A stretch of 26,354 nucleotides of DNA, from NCBI GenBank assembly GCA_028278625.1, contig JANQDY010000041.1, positions 1 to 26,354 of the forward strand, written 5' to 3'. Below are positions 1 to 8,117 of the stretch, piece after piece (the first letter of the stretch is position 1; the number at the start of each line of letters is the position of its first letter). A program made the position numbers and the translations under genes. The notes beneath the pieces were generated by a model that was not told the DNA's origin, searched no databases, and saw only the letters and a program-made list of their open reading frames with translations. Origin of the DNA: Thermodesulfobacteriota bacterium. Lineage in GTDB: Bacteria > Desulfobacterota > DSM-4660 > Desulfatiglandales > Desulfatiglandaceae.

Positions 1-31
1 GGAATGCGACCCTTACGAAGGATCGCCAAAA

Positions 32-280
32 TCAACCAGGAGGTGTGGGGGAATTAGGACCTTTTTTTGTCCGTTTTTTCTTGCGCCAGTGCAGGTAGAC
101 ATCGATCTCGCGCAGGTAATTGAAGAAGGAGTCAAACAAGGTAGCCTCATCCATGGCATAGACAACATCCATCTCGCGGCGATGGAACAAGTGGTCCGCC
201 ACTTTCGCGTCATCCCGCTCTGCGGTATGCCAAAACAGGCGATTGCACAAGGTTTCCTGGAGCTGTTCCCGACGAGTCAT
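32..280 (-). pseudogene. Possible decayed transposase N-terminal fragment
   Basis: An open frame of 82 codons begins with ATG at 280 and stops at 32. Its middle part (AMDEATLFDSFFNYLREIDV) recalls the N-terminus of some DDE transposases, but this is memory of a pattern and not an alignment. The frame then degrades into a lysine-rich, proline-rich tail where the plus strand has long T runs (about 62-79). A neighbouring frame stays open to 13, which would fit a frameshift in an old element. No good ribosome binding site precedes the ATG. The opposite strand also carries an open frame (89-340), so coding is not certain. It could equally be non-coding DNA. Confidence 0.25.
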
Positions 281-743
281 AACCGGAGGTTAAGCACAGA
301 ATCGGATAAATGTCAAATTAGATATCCGTTGGATATCTAGTAATATCAAATAGATGCCCGACGAAATTATATGGGACTACAGGGGTTTCGTGGAATTGCA
401 CATACCCCCTCGTGTATTTAGATCGACTTGTGCCTCCTTATGCCATATGGGGCTTCTGAGGGCGTCCCATGCAACATGCTGAAAAGTCTATGGAAAATCA
501 AAAATTGGCGGCTTTTTTGAAAAATTTTCAATTTTTTTGATCCTTATATCGGAATTCAAGACCCAAACCGGATATCTTCCATGAAGACGCTTCCAAAAGC
601 TTGAAAAAAAGTTACACAAATCCATGACAATTTGATATGAATAACCCGCCACAAGACTTCCGTGAGGCACAATTACCCATGGCGCATCCCAGGCCTTTTC
701 ATGATGGCCATTAACTGTTTGAGCGGTTCGTTGGGATCAATCA
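281..743. other. AT-rich intergenic region with two palindromes
   Basis: No convincing gene is seen here. The region holds a perfect inverted repeat at 319-339 (9-bp arms TAGATATCC / GGATATCTA around GTT). It also holds an AT-rich inverted repeat with arms at 497-507 and 529-541. A promoter for the lipid-transport operon should lie in the last 150 bases, but I could not pick one with confidence. A possible pair is TTACAC and TATGAA near 612-641. Confidence 0.5.
319..339. repeat. Perfect 9-bp-arm palindrome
   Basis: The arms TAGATATCC and GGATATCTA flank a 3-base centre (GTT). The short centre and the lack of a following T run suit a dimeric protein-binding site better than a terminator. It lies in gene-poor DNA about 400 bp before the lipid-transport operon, so its target gene is unknown. 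Confidence 0.45.
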
Positions 744-1916
744 ATGAATGCGGAAAATCACGCACTGGCCGTGAAAAAAAACCATTCGCAAAAAGCTGAA
801 CTCTCTTTCGACACCATTGATCCAAAGACCCTTCTGATCACGTTCGAGGGGAATTGGACCCTTCCAAACAAACGCCCCAAAATCCGCGCGGTAATGGAAG
901 AGATGGACTCTCAAGGTTCCATCGAACAGATCACCTTTGATACCACCGGACTGATGGAGTGGGACAGTGCGCTTCTCATATTCCTCACCGAGCTCACGGG
1001 CAAAGCATCAGAAAAGGAGATCCGCCTTGATCGAACAGGCCTTCCCGAGGGGGCCATCAAACTCATGGAGCTGGCGACTGTCGTACCTGAGAAGAAAGGC
1101 GCTCGAAAAGAAGAGAAGAAGAGATCCTTTCTCTTTCAGGTGGGATCTGAAACCATCGCCCTATTTCAGTCTTCTTTAGAAGTCCTATCGTTTGTGGGGG
1201 AAGCTTTTGGGGCCTTTCTTAAGTTTTTAGGCGGCAGAGCCCGGTTTCGCCGTTCCGATCTGTTGAGAATCATTCAGGATTGCGGCATTGAAGCCCTTCC
1301 CATTGTGTCTCTCATCAGCCTGTTGGTGGGTCTGATACTCGCTTTTGTGGGAGCGGTCCAGTTGATGATGTTCGGGGCCCAGATTTACGTGGCAAACCTG
1401 GTGGGAATCGCAATGGTCCGCGTCATGGGAGCCGTCATGGCGGGAATCATCATGGCCGGACGGACGGGCGCCGCCTTTGCCGCACAGTTGGGCACCATGC
1501 AGGTGAATGAAGAGATCGATGCGTTTAAGACCATGGGCATCTCCCCCATGGAATTTTTGGTGCTGCCGAGGATCCTGGGCATGACACTCATGATGCCCCT
1601 GTTGTGTCTGTATGCCGATTTGATGGGTATTCTGGGGGGATTCATCGTCGGGGTGGCCATGTTGGACCTGAACATGATTGAGTATTACAACCAGACCAAG
1701 GCATCGGTCACGCTGAGTGATCTTTGGATCGGCCTGGTTCAGAGCGCGGTTTTCGGCATACTGGTTGCCCTTGCAGGCTGTCTGCGCGGAATGCAATGCG
1801 GCCGCAGTGCATCGGCCGTTGGCAATGCCACCACCTCCGCCGTGGTCACCGGCATCGTGAGTATCATTGTGGCAACCGCCGTAATCACCGTGATCACCAA
1901 TGTACTGGGAATCTGA
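744..1916 (+). CDS. mlaE: STAS-MlaE fused ABC transporter permease (lipid transport)
   Basis: This is the membrane permease of an MCE/Mla-type ABC transporter that moves phospholipids between inner and outer membrane. Residues about 130-390 are a typical MlaE domain with five or six hydrophobic segments and the family signature AGRTGAAFAAQLGTMQVNEE. Residues about 15-110 form a soluble STAS-like domain (including the run ITFDTTGLMEWDSALL) equivalent to the separate MlaB protein of E. coli, so this is an MlaB-MlaE fusion. The length of 390 aa fits that fusion. The start at 744 has only a weak ribosome binding site. It is the first of four tightly spaced genes (25-bp gap to mlaD). Family assignment is firm; the cargo is inferred. 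Confidence 0.93.
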   Translation: MNAENHALAVKKNHSQKAELSFDTIDPKTLLITFEGNWTLPNKRPKIRAVMEEMDSQGSIEQITFDTTGLMEWDSALLIFLTELTGKASEKEIRLDRTGLPEGAIKLMELATVVPEKKGARKEEKKRSFLFQVGSETIALFQSSLEVLSFVGEAFGAFLKFLGGRARFRRSDLLRIIQDCGIEALPIVSLISLLVGLILAFVGAVQLMMFGAQIYVANLVGIAMVRVMGAVMAGIIMAGRTGAAFAAQLGTMQVNEEIDAFKTMGISPMEFLVLPRILGMTLMMPLLCLYADLMGILGGFIVGVAMLDLNMIEYYNQTKASVTLSDLWIGLVQSAVFGILVALAGCLRGMQCGRSASAVGNATTSAVVTGIVSIIVATAVITVITNVLGI

Positions 1917-1941
1917 TGAAGCAGAGGAGACCTGATTAAGT

Positions 1942-2997
1942 ATGAACGGAAAGGCGAGCAGGACCCTTATCGGCGCGTTTGTGGTGGGTGCGGTGATCCT
2001 CGTTGTGGCCGGCCTCATGGTATTCGGTGGTGGAAAATTCATGAAGCAGACAGAGGAGTTCGTCTGCTTTTTTCACGGCTCCGTCAAGGGATTATCCGTG
2101 GGAGCGCCCGTGCTGGCCGGCGGCGTGAAGATCGGCACCGTAAAAAGTATTACCATTGAATACAACCCAAAAACCCTTGCCTTTCATGTACCGGTGATTA
2201 TTGAGCTGCAGCCGGACCGCATAACACTGGTCAAAGGCCAGCGCATGCCCATCGATGATGTACTGCCGAGGCTCATCAAACGGGGGCTCAGGGCCCAGTT
2301 AAACATGGGCAGTCTGATCACCGGCCAACTCATCATCGAGTTGGACTATTACCCTGACACCCCCGTGAAACTGGTGGGGCTCAACAAGGAATACCCGGAG
2401 ATTCCAACCATTCCGTCGACCTTTCAGGCCATCTTCGACACGTTGAAAGGGCTGCCCCTGGAACAGGCCCTTAAAAGCCTGATCTCCGCCGTCAAAACCT
2501 TTGAGAAAATCCTGAACTCCGCTGAAATCCCTGAAATGCTCAAAACCGCAAACCTGGCCCTAATAGACGCGCGGCGCCTGATCAACGATGTGGACGGCCG
2601 GGTGGGCCCCCTGGCGGACGGTCTCGACGACACGGTGGCGGAATACAAGAAAATCGCCACCAACGTGAACCAGAAAGTAGGCCCGTTGATGAACAATGTG
2701 GATCACACGGTCAAGGATGCCCGCGGCCTGCTTAAGAACATTGACCAAAAGGTGGAAACCCTGGCGGTCAAAATCGCAAAGGGCCTTGAAGCGTCCCATG
2801 AAGCCATGGAGCAGGCAAGGAAGACCCTCACAATCCTTCAGGGCCGGCTGGGAAAAGACTCGCCCCTCTTGAACCAGTTTGAAAACACCCTGCGCGAATT
2901 CACGGAGATGGCACGCTCCATCCGATCTCTGGCCAATTACTTGTCACGTCACCCCGAAGCCCTGATTCAGGGGAAAAGCGGATCTCGAAGGAGGTAA
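1942..2997 (+). CDS. mlaD: MlaD family MCE-domain protein
   Basis: This is the periplasmic substrate-binding subunit of the MCE transporter. An N-terminal anchor helix (residues about 8-28, rich in V, G and A) is followed by one MCE domain at about 38-125, with the run GLSVGAPVLAGGVKIGTV. A long helical or coiled-coil tail (about 150-330) contains two related blocks around VDGRVGPLADGLDDTV and VNQKVGPLMNNVDHTV. At 351 aa it is about twice the length of E. coli MlaD because of this tail, which may form a helical conduit with the other subunits of the ring. AGGAG about 14 bases before the ATG supports the start. The lipoprotein gene follows after 3 bp. Confidence 0.92.
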   Translation: MNGKASRTLIGAFVVGAVILVVAGLMVFGGGKFMKQTEEFVCFFHGSVKGLSVGAPVLAGGVKIGTVKSITIEYNPKTLAFHVPVIIELQPDRITLVKGQRMPIDDVLPRLIKRGLRAQLNMGSLITGQLIIELDYYPDTPVKLVGLNKEYPEIPTIPSTFQAIFDTLKGLPLEQALKSLISAVKTFEKILNSAEIPEMLKTANLALIDARRLINDVDGRVGPLADGLDDTVAEYKKIATNVNQKVGPLMNNVDHTVKDARGLLKNIDQKVETLAVKIAKGLEASHEAMEQARKTLTILQGRLGKDSPLLNQFENTLREFTEMARSIRSLANYLSRHPEALIQGKSGSRRR

Positions 2998-3000
2998 TCT

Positions 3001-3606
3001 ATGCTTCGCCTGTACCCTTTTTCCAAAACCCTCGTTCTTCTACTTCTCTTCCTGTGGTCTATGGGATGCGCCACAAGCCCTCCCACCAAGTTCTACCTAT
3101 TGAGCCCGCTGCCGGCTCCCGAAGCCGAAACCGGAAGAACGCCGGATCAAGAACCGACGGTCATTCGTGTGGATGCCGTTGCGATCCCGGGATATCTTGA
3201 CCGGGATGAAATCGTCACCCGGGTGAGCGCAAACGAAATTCACCTGGCCGACCTCAACCAGTGGGGGGAACCGTTACGGGACGCGCTTACCAATCTGCTG
3301 GCCCTGAACCTCTCTCGACTGCTTCCAAAGGATTTCGCCTTTTTCCCCTTCAAATGCCCTTCACCCGTGGACTATCAGATCAATGTTGAAATCATCCGCA
3401 TGGACGGCAGCTTAGACGGCGAGGTGCATTTGGTTGCCCAATGGTCAATCCTTGCGGCCGATGACAGCGACATCTTGATCGCCGCCAAATCGCTGCTGAA
3501 GTCCTCAAAAAGCCCTGGCGACTACGGTGAACTGGTGGCGGCCCAAAGCCGTCTGGTTGAGGCCCTGAGCCGTGACATCGCAAAGGGCTTAGAGAAAAGT
3601 CTTTAG
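3001..3606 (+). CDS. PqiC/YmbA-type ABC transport auxiliary lipoprotein
   Basis: This is a 201-residue predicted lipoprotein. An N-terminal hydrophobic stretch ends in a lipobox-like WSMGC with the lipidated cysteine at residue 23. It is followed by PTKFYLLSPL, typical of the ABC-type auxiliary lipoprotein family (DUF330, PqiC/YmbA). Such proteins sit on the periplasmic face of the outer membrane and partner MCE proteins. A strong ribosome binding site (AAGGAGG, 2988-2994) lies inside the end of mlaD, indicating coupled expression. In E. coli Mla the outer-membrane lipoprotein is the unrelated MlaA, so this operon mixes Mla-like and Pqi-like parts. Confidence 0.88.
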   Translation: MLRLYPFSKTLVLLLLFLWSMGCATSPPTKFYLLSPLPAPEAETGRTPDQEPTVIRVDAVAIPGYLDRDEIVTRVSANEIHLADLNQWGEPLRDALTNLLALNLSRLLPKDFAFFPFKCPSPVDYQINVEIIRMDGSLDGEVHLVAQWSILAADDSDILIAAKSLLKSSKSPGDYGELVAAQSRLVEALSRDIAKGLEKSL

Positions 3607-3635
3607 TTGCACATCCCCCGTTATGCGGATCTGAT

Positions 3636-4403
3636 ATGCAAGAAGAACGACTCGCAATTACCGCGAAAAACCTTGAGATCGCCTACGGCGATTTCGTGAT
3701 TCAGCGGGATCTCAACTTCACCGTAAAGCGCGGCGAAATATTTGTGCTCATGGGGGGGAGCGGCTGCGGAAAAACCACGGTCATGCGGTGTCTCACCGGA
3801 CTCAAGGCCCCATCCAAGGGACAGGTTTTTCTGGGCGGCGTGAGCCTCTGGGAGGCGGATCAGGCGGTGAGAGATGAAATGGCCCGCAACATCGGCATCG
3901 TTTATCAGAGCGGCGCCCTTTGGAGCTCCATGACCTTGGCGGAGAATGTGGGGCTTCCCCTGGAAGAGTTTTACAGTCTCAGTGATCAGGAGATCAGGGA
4001 AATATCCTCCTTGAAGCTGTCCCTGGTGGGCCTTGCCGGATTCGAGGATTACTACCCTTCGGAAATCAGCGGCGGGATGCGGAAGCGGGCCGGAGTGGCC
4101 CGTGCCCTGGCACTGGACCCTGAGTATCTTTTTTTTGACGAGCCATCCGCCGGACTCGACCCCGTGACCTCATCCCTTTTGGACGATCTCATCATTGAGT
4201 TGAGAGACAGCCTTGGCGCCACCATGGTCATGGTGACCCATGAACTCCCTTCCATTTTTTCAGTGGCCGACAACTGCGTCTATCTGGATGCGGAGACACA
4301 CACCATGATCGCCAGCGGAAATCCGAGAGCGCTGAAAACCGATTGCAATGATCCAAGGGTACACGCGTTTCTGACCCGGGGCGGTAAAAACAAAACAGGA
4401 TAG
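3636..4403 (+). CDS. mlaF: MlaF-type ABC transporter ATP-binding protein
   Basis: This is the cytoplasmic ATPase of the lipid transporter, 255 aa, the usual length. Visible motifs are Walker A GGSGCGKTT at about residues 40-48, a Q-loop near GIVYQSGALWSSMT, the signature ISGGMRKRAGVARAL, Walker B with LFFDEPSAGLDP, and the H-loop MVTHEL. The variant signature ISGGM instead of LSGGQ is normal for MlaF-type ATPases. It is the last gene of the operon (29-bp gap). The start at 3636 has a poor ribosome binding site, but alignment to the family begins within a few residues of it. The gene order E-D-lipoprotein-F differs from the F-E-D-C-B order of E. coli. Confidence 0.94.
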   Translation: MQEERLAITAKNLEIAYGDFVIQRDLNFTVKRGEIFVLMGGSGCGKTTVMRCLTGLKAPSKGQVFLGGVSLWEADQAVRDEMARNIGIVYQSGALWSSMTLAENVGLPLEEFYSLSDQEIREISSLKLSLVGLAGFEDYYPSEISGGMRKRAGVARALALDPEYLFFDEPSAGLDPVTSSLLDDLIIELRDSLGATMVMVTHELPSIFSVADNCVYLDAETHTMIASGNPRALKTDCNDPRVHAFLTRGGKNKTG

Positions 4404-4416
4404 TCAATTGAATCCG

Positions 4417-4446
4417 TTTACATGAAAGGGCATGACAGTGTAGAAT
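4417..4446 (+). promoter_or_regulatory. Candidate sigma-70 promoter for the TAXI binding-protein gene
   Basis: A -35 like box TTTACA (4417-4422) and a -10 like box TAGAAT (4441-4446) are separated by 18 bp. Transcription would start near 4453, leaving a leader of about 60 nt. This suggests that the binding-protein gene is expressed separately from the lipid-transport operon that ends 13 bp upstream. Confidence 0.4.
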
Positions 4447-4511
4447 GCATTTGTCTGGCTTTTTATATCCAAACCAACGGCAACTCTAAAAAAAAGCAAA
4501 GGAGAATTGCG

Positions 4512-5495
4512 ATGAAAAGAATCATTGTTTCAGCCACTTTGTTCTGTTTCTGGGCGATCGTGACCGCCGCCTTCTTTCCATCCACCCTTTTGGCCAAGAC
4601 CCAGTTTGCAACCATTGGTACCGGTGGTATTACAGGGGTCTATTATCCAACCGGCGGCGCCATCAGCAAAATGATTAACAAGAAGCGTAAAGAATACGGC
4701 ATTCGTTGCACCGTTGAATCCACGGCGGGGAGTGTTTTCAACGTCAATGCCGTCATGGCGGGGGATCTCGATTTCGGGATCGTTCAGTCGGACCGTCAGT
4801 ATCAGGCTGTCAATGGAGAAGCCGAGTGGAAAAACGACGGACCGCAAAAGGATTTGAGAGCCATCTTCAGCATTCATCCGGAAGCCGTCACCCTGGTGGC
4901 CGCGGAAGATGCGGGTATTAAGCGTATCGAAGATCTCAAAGGGAAACGGGTCAACATCGGTAATCCCGGGTCAGGCCAACGGCAGAACTCCATTGACGCA
5001 CTTTCCGCGGCGGGCATTGACTACGAAAAAGACCTCCATGCGGAACAGGTCAAGGCTTCCGAGGCAGCCGGTCTCCTTCAGGACGGTCGCATCGACGCGT
5101 TTTTCTATACGGTGGGGCATCCCAGCGGGGCCATCAAGGAAGCCACCGCCGGCAAAAGAAAGGTTCGGATCATTCCCATCACGAACACCCAAACCTTAAT
5201 GGAGAAATATCCCTATTACGCACCTGCCGCCATTCCCATCAAATTCTATCCTGGCGCCGTTAATGAAAAGGATGTCCCCACCTTCGGCGTCAAGGCCACT
5301 TTTGTCACATCATCGCGGGTTCCGGATGACATGGTTTATGCCATCACAAAGGAAGTGTTTGAAAACCTGGATCAATTCAAGAAGCTTCATCCGGCTTACG
5401 AGTATCTGACCCCGGAGGGGATGCTTCAGGGCCTCTCGGCGCCGCTCCATCCGGGCGCTCTCAAGTATTACAAGGAAAAGGGTCTGATTAAGTAA
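4512..5495 (+). CDS. TAXI family TRAP transporter solute-binding protein
   Basis: This is a periplasmic binding protein that delivers a small organic anion, often a dicarboxylate or amino acid, to a TRAP permease. I chose the ATG at 4512 because it has AAGGAG nine bases upstream and begins a classic signal peptide (KR, then a hydrophobic core, with likely cleavage after LLA at residue 28). An upstream ATG at 4422 in the same frame lacks both. The mature part opens with the family hallmark TIGTGGITGVYYPTGGAI and continues with TAXI features such as AGSVFNVNAVMAGDLDFGIV and KGKRVNIGNPGSGQRQNS. At 327 aa it is full length. Its permease gene lies downstream on the other strand and the two 3' ends overlap by 8 bp. 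The ligand cannot be told from sequence. Confidence 0.93.
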   Translation: MKRIIVSATLFCFWAIVTAAFFPSTLLAKTQFATIGTGGITGVYYPTGGAISKMINKKRKEYGIRCTVESTAGSVFNVNAVMAGDLDFGIVQSDRQYQAVNGEAEWKNDGPQKDLRAIFSIHPEAVTLVAAEDAGIKRIEDLKGKRVNIGNPGSGQRQNSIDALSAAGIDYEKDLHAEQVKASEAAGLLQDGRIDAFFYTVGHPSGAIKEATAGKRKVRIIPITNTQTLMEKYPYYAPAAIPIKFYPGAVNEKDVPTFGVKATFVTSSRVPDDMVYAITKEVFENLDQFKKLHPAYEYLTPEGMLQGLSAPLHPGALKYYKEKGLIK

Positions 5496-7533
5496 TGGTT
5501 CGCTTTTGCGCCCCTTTTAGCCGCAATTTCTGGGAAAGGATGACCGATCCGTAGACCGCCAGCCCAAGGGGAAAGAAATAGTATTTCAGTGCCACATCAA
5601 CATCCAAGGTGGATGCAAGGGCCCCGGGATGAAGGAGGATGAAGGCGCCGCAGATCAGAAACGGGATTTCATACCAGCGATTCCGGGTGAGACACCACCC
5701 TTGGGCAAAACACTCAAAGGCGGACATGCCCACCAGTGCCATGAAGAAGATCAGGAGTGCCTGGGACCAGCTGGTGATCCCATGGAGGATCAGTTCGGGA
5801 TTGAACACGAACATAAAAGCGATACAGCTGGTTCGAATATCATACAAGAACCCCTGGATTCCGGTGGGGACCGGTGCCGACTGGGCAATGGCCGATGCCG
5901 CATAGGCCGCCAGACCCACAGGCGGTGTGTCATCGGCCAGTATGCCGAAATAGAAACAGAACAGATGTGCCGCCATTAAGGGGACCACAAGGTCATAGAG
6001 ACTGCCCACCTCCACGATGATGGGCGCGGTTAGTGAGGCCATGACAATATAGGTGGCGGTTGTGGGCAGTCCCATGCCGATCATGAGACTTGCAAAGGCC
6101 GTAATGAGGAGCAGCAGGAAGATGTTGCCGCCGGAGAGGTATTCCACGATCCCTGAAATCATTCCGCCGATTCCCATATTCACGACCCCTACGATGATGC
6201 CCGCACTGGCGCATGCCAGGGCCACCGAGACCATGTTTCTTGACCCCTTAACGAATCCGCCGAGAATAATCCGCATGCTGCTTATTAGGGCTTTCTTGAT
6301 ACCCTTTTTTTCCTCCAACGCCCTTCTGATCTCCTGATAAAAGACCACCGGAAACAGAAGCAGAATGGATCTGAAAGCCGCCATTTCAGGGGTGTGCCGC
6401 AACCAGACCAGCTCATACAGGAGCATCCCCAGAGGGATCAGATAGTGGATACCCCCTTTCAGGGTTTCAAAAAAGGGCGGGATATCCGGTGCTGAAAGCC
6501 CCTTTATGCCCAGCTTTGAAGCCTCCAGGTGTGTGATGCAAAAAAGCCCGAAATATGACGCCAGCGCCGGAATGGCCGCCGCCTTTACCACCTCAAGATA
6601 GGGCACGTTTACATACTCGGCGATAATGAACGCCGCAGCCCCCATAATGGGGGGCATGAGCTGCCCGTCGGTGCTGGCCGCCACTTCCGTGGCAGCCGCC
6701 TTTTTGGCCGGATAACCGATTCTCTTCATCAAGGGAATCGTAAAGGGCCCGGTGGTAACGATATTGGCGATACTGCTCCCGGAGATGAGGCCCGTTGCCC
6801 CGCTGGCCATGACCGCGGCCTTTGCGGCACCGCCCTTATACCTGCCCAAGATGGCAAGGGCCAGGCGGGTGAAAAAGAGACCCGCACCGGCCTTGTCCAG
6901 AAGCGCCCCCAGGAGCACGAAAAGGTAAACGATAGAGCAGGAAACGCCCAAGGGAATCCCGTAAATCCCTTCCGTGGAAAGGGAGATGTTGCTCAGATAT
7001 CGGCTCAATGAGACACCCTTGAATGCCAGTATATCGGGCATGTAAGGACCGGCAAAGGCATAACCGGTAAAAAGGAGCGCAATGATGGGCAGTGCGGGCC
7101 CGATGATTCTTCTGGTCCCTTCAAGCAGCAGGGCAACCAGGACGCAGCCGGCAATGAGGTCCCAAACATTGGGTATACCGGCCCTCATGACAATTTCGTG
7201 ATAATTGATAACAATATAGAGGGCCGCCAGCACACCGAGCCCGGCCGTTACGTAATCCACCACCGGAATGCGGTCCCTAATCGAAAGATAGGAGAAGTAC
7301 TTAAGGTTCTTTTTAAGACAAGGATTTGCCAGAAAAACAAGGGCAAGGGCAAAGGCGAGATGAATCGCCCTTTCCTTGGTGCTGTCGATGATGAGTAAAG
7401 AAGGGAGCGATAGCTGGAAGAGTGCCCATAATATGGCGATGGCGGAAACCAGATAGATCTCAAAGGAAGATAACTCCCTGATAAAACCTTCCTCTTTTTT
7501 CAGTAATTCTTCGGGAGACCTATTTTCGCGCAT
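5488..7533 (-). CDS. TRAP transporter permease, 4TM/12TM fusion (DctQM-type)
   Basis: This is a 681-residue polytopic inner-membrane permease that fuses the small DctQ-like and large DctM-like subunits, as is usual for TAXI-TRAP systems driven by sodium or proton gradients. The conserved DctM regions are clear: GLISGSSIANIVTTGPFTIP near residues 247-266, ASTDGQLMPPIMGAAAF near 283-299, and GMGLPTTATYIVMASL in the second half. The ATG at 7533 lies inside the end of the small upstream gene (14-bp overlap), suggesting translational coupling. The gene points towards its binding protein instead of following it. The overlap of the two 3' ends means the two mRNAs could pair at their tails. Confidence 0.93.
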   Translation of the reverse strand: MRENRSPEELLKKEEGFIRELSSFEIYLVSAIAILWALFQLSLPSLLIIDSTKERAIHLAFALALVFLANPCLKKNLKYFSYLSIRDRIPVVDYVTAGLGVLAALYIVINYHEIVMRAGIPNVWDLIAGCVLVALLLEGTRRIIGPALPIIALLFTGYAFAGPYMPDILAFKGVSLSRYLSNISLSTEGIYGIPLGVSCSIVYLFVLLGALLDKAGAGLFFTRLALAILGRYKGGAAKAAVMASGATGLISGSSIANIVTTGPFTIPLMKRIGYPAKKAAATEVAASTDGQLMPPIMGAAAFIIAEYVNVPYLEVVKAAAIPALASYFGLFCITHLEASKLGIKGLSAPDIPPFFETLKGGIHYLIPLGMLLYELVWLRHTPEMAAFRSILLLFPVVFYQEIRRALEEKKGIKKALISSMRIILGGFVKGSRNMVSVALACASAGIIVGVVNMGIGGMISGIVEYLSGGNIFLLLLITAFASLMIGMGLPTTATYIVMASLTAPIIVEVGSLYDLVVPLMAAHLFCFYFGILADDTPPVGLAAYAASAIAQSAPVPTGIQGFLYDIRTSCIAFMFVFNPELILHGITSWSQALLIFFMALVGMSAFECFAQGWCLTRNRWYEIPFLICGAFILLHPGALASTLDVDVALKYYFFPLGLAVYGSVILSQKLRLKGAQKRTIT

Positions 7534-7693
7534 ACTCTTTCAATTTGCGTCTGATGATCAGGTAGCCGGCGACAACCAGAACCAACCCCCCGATAAAGAG
7601 CATATTGTTGTCTCCGGCCATTCCAAAGGCCACCCCCAAAACCCCCAAAAGACAAATGACGATGGCAATTATTTTTTCACGGCCCGCTCTCAT
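7520..7693 (-). CDS. Small two-helix membrane protein upstream of the TRAP permease
   Basis: This is a 57-residue protein if started at the ATG at 7693. A TTG at 7720 would add nine residues but reads out of a hairpin, so I prefer the ATG. AAGG lies about 14 bases upstream, which is rather far. The sequence has a basic N-terminus (MRAGREK), two hydrophobic segments (about 8-24 and 29-46) and a basic tail (IIRRKLKEYARK), giving a predicted hairpin in the membrane. The 14-bp overlap with the permease start argues for co-translation. I do not recognise the family. It might be an accessory subunit of the transporter or a stability factor. The function is not assigned. Confidence 0.6.
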   Translation of the reverse strand: MRAGREKIIAIVICLLGVLGVAFGMAGDNNMLFIGGLVLVVAGYLIIRRKLKEYARK

Positions 7694-7720
7694 GGTACCA
7701 TGTGGGATCCTTATAAACAA

Positions 7721-7756
7721 GAAAGGGCACCCTTTCCTAATGAAAGGGTACCCTTC
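7721..7756 (-). terminator. Tandem hairpins after the cold-shock gene
   Basis: Two near-identical short palindromes lie side by side: GAAAGGGCACCCTTTC (7721-7736) and AAGGGTACCCTT (7744-7755). Read on the minus strand, downstream of the cold-shock gene, the second stem reached is followed by CTTGTTTAT, a weak T-rich tail. They probably end or attenuate the cold-shock transcript before the TRAP genes. Confidence 0.5.
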
Positions 7757-7782
7757 TGAATCAAAATTAGAATTACAGCCTG

Positions 7783-7983
7783 CTATATCACAGTAACATT
7801 TGCTGCGGCAGGTCCCCGTTGTCCCTCTTCCACTTCGAAACTAACACGCGCCCCTTCGTTCAACGTCTTGAACCCGGTTCCGTTAATTCCTGAAAAATGA
7901 ACGAAAACGTCCGGCCCATCTTCCTGCTCAATAAAGCCATAACCTTTTTTTTCATCAAACCACTTTACAGTTCCTTCTGCCAC
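7783..7983 (-). CDS. CspA-family cold-shock protein
   Basis: This is a 66-residue single cold-shock domain protein that binds single-stranded RNA and DNA and melts mRNA structure. RNP1 (KGYGFIEQ, about residues 13-20) and RNP2 (VFVHF, residues 26-30) are intact, as is the opening [14 protein letters not shown]. The start codon is GTG (7981-7983) with AAAGGAG 8 bases upstream. It is preceded by a long leader that can fold, as in E. coli cspA, and lies on the same strand as an RNA helicase gene upstream. Whether it is cold-induced or constitutive, as many Csp paralogues are, is not shown by the sequence. Confidence 0.96.
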   Translation of the reverse strand: MAEGTVKWFDEKKGYGFIEQEDGPDVFVHFSGINGTGFKTLNEGARVSFEVEEGQRGPAAANVTVI

Positions 7984-8111
7984 AGCACATCTCCTTTTAA
8001 AAGATTTTCCAATCTGCGGCTCCCGCAGGCAAAGGCCTCTCGGAACAAGACAAGAAGCCTTCTACACGGGAGCCCGAAAGAGGGTTTTCCCACAACCCCC
8101 CTTTTTCCAGA
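7984..8111 (-). promoter_or_regulatory. Structured 5' leader of the cold-shock gene
   Basis: The predicted leader is about 130 nt. It contains a perfect 6-bp hairpin (CTGCGG-CTC-CCGCAG on the plus strand, 8014-8028) shortly before the ribosome binding site. It also has a longer-range pairing of AAGGC with GCCTT around 8032-8055. Long foldable leaders are characteristic of cold-inducible csp genes, so thermosensing is possible but is inferred. Confidence 0.4.
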
Positions 8112-8117
8112 GCTGCC

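Noticed and set aside
56..79. GGAC-T run-GTCC followed by T run as a terminator
   Set aside because: The stem is only 4 bp and the loop is a homopolymer, too weak to call.
89..340. Plus-strand open frame of 83 codons
   Set aside because: It lies opposite the possible transposase fragment, has no clear ribosome binding site and resembles no family I know.
488..670. Minus-strand open frame of 60 codons in AT-rich DNA
   Set aside because: Its composition follows the T-rich tracts, and no family features or ribosome binding site are visible.
1227..2042. Long minus-strand open frame opposite the mlaE and mlaD genes
   Set aside because: It is an antisense shadow rich in H, D and G with low-complexity composition, opposite clearly real genes.
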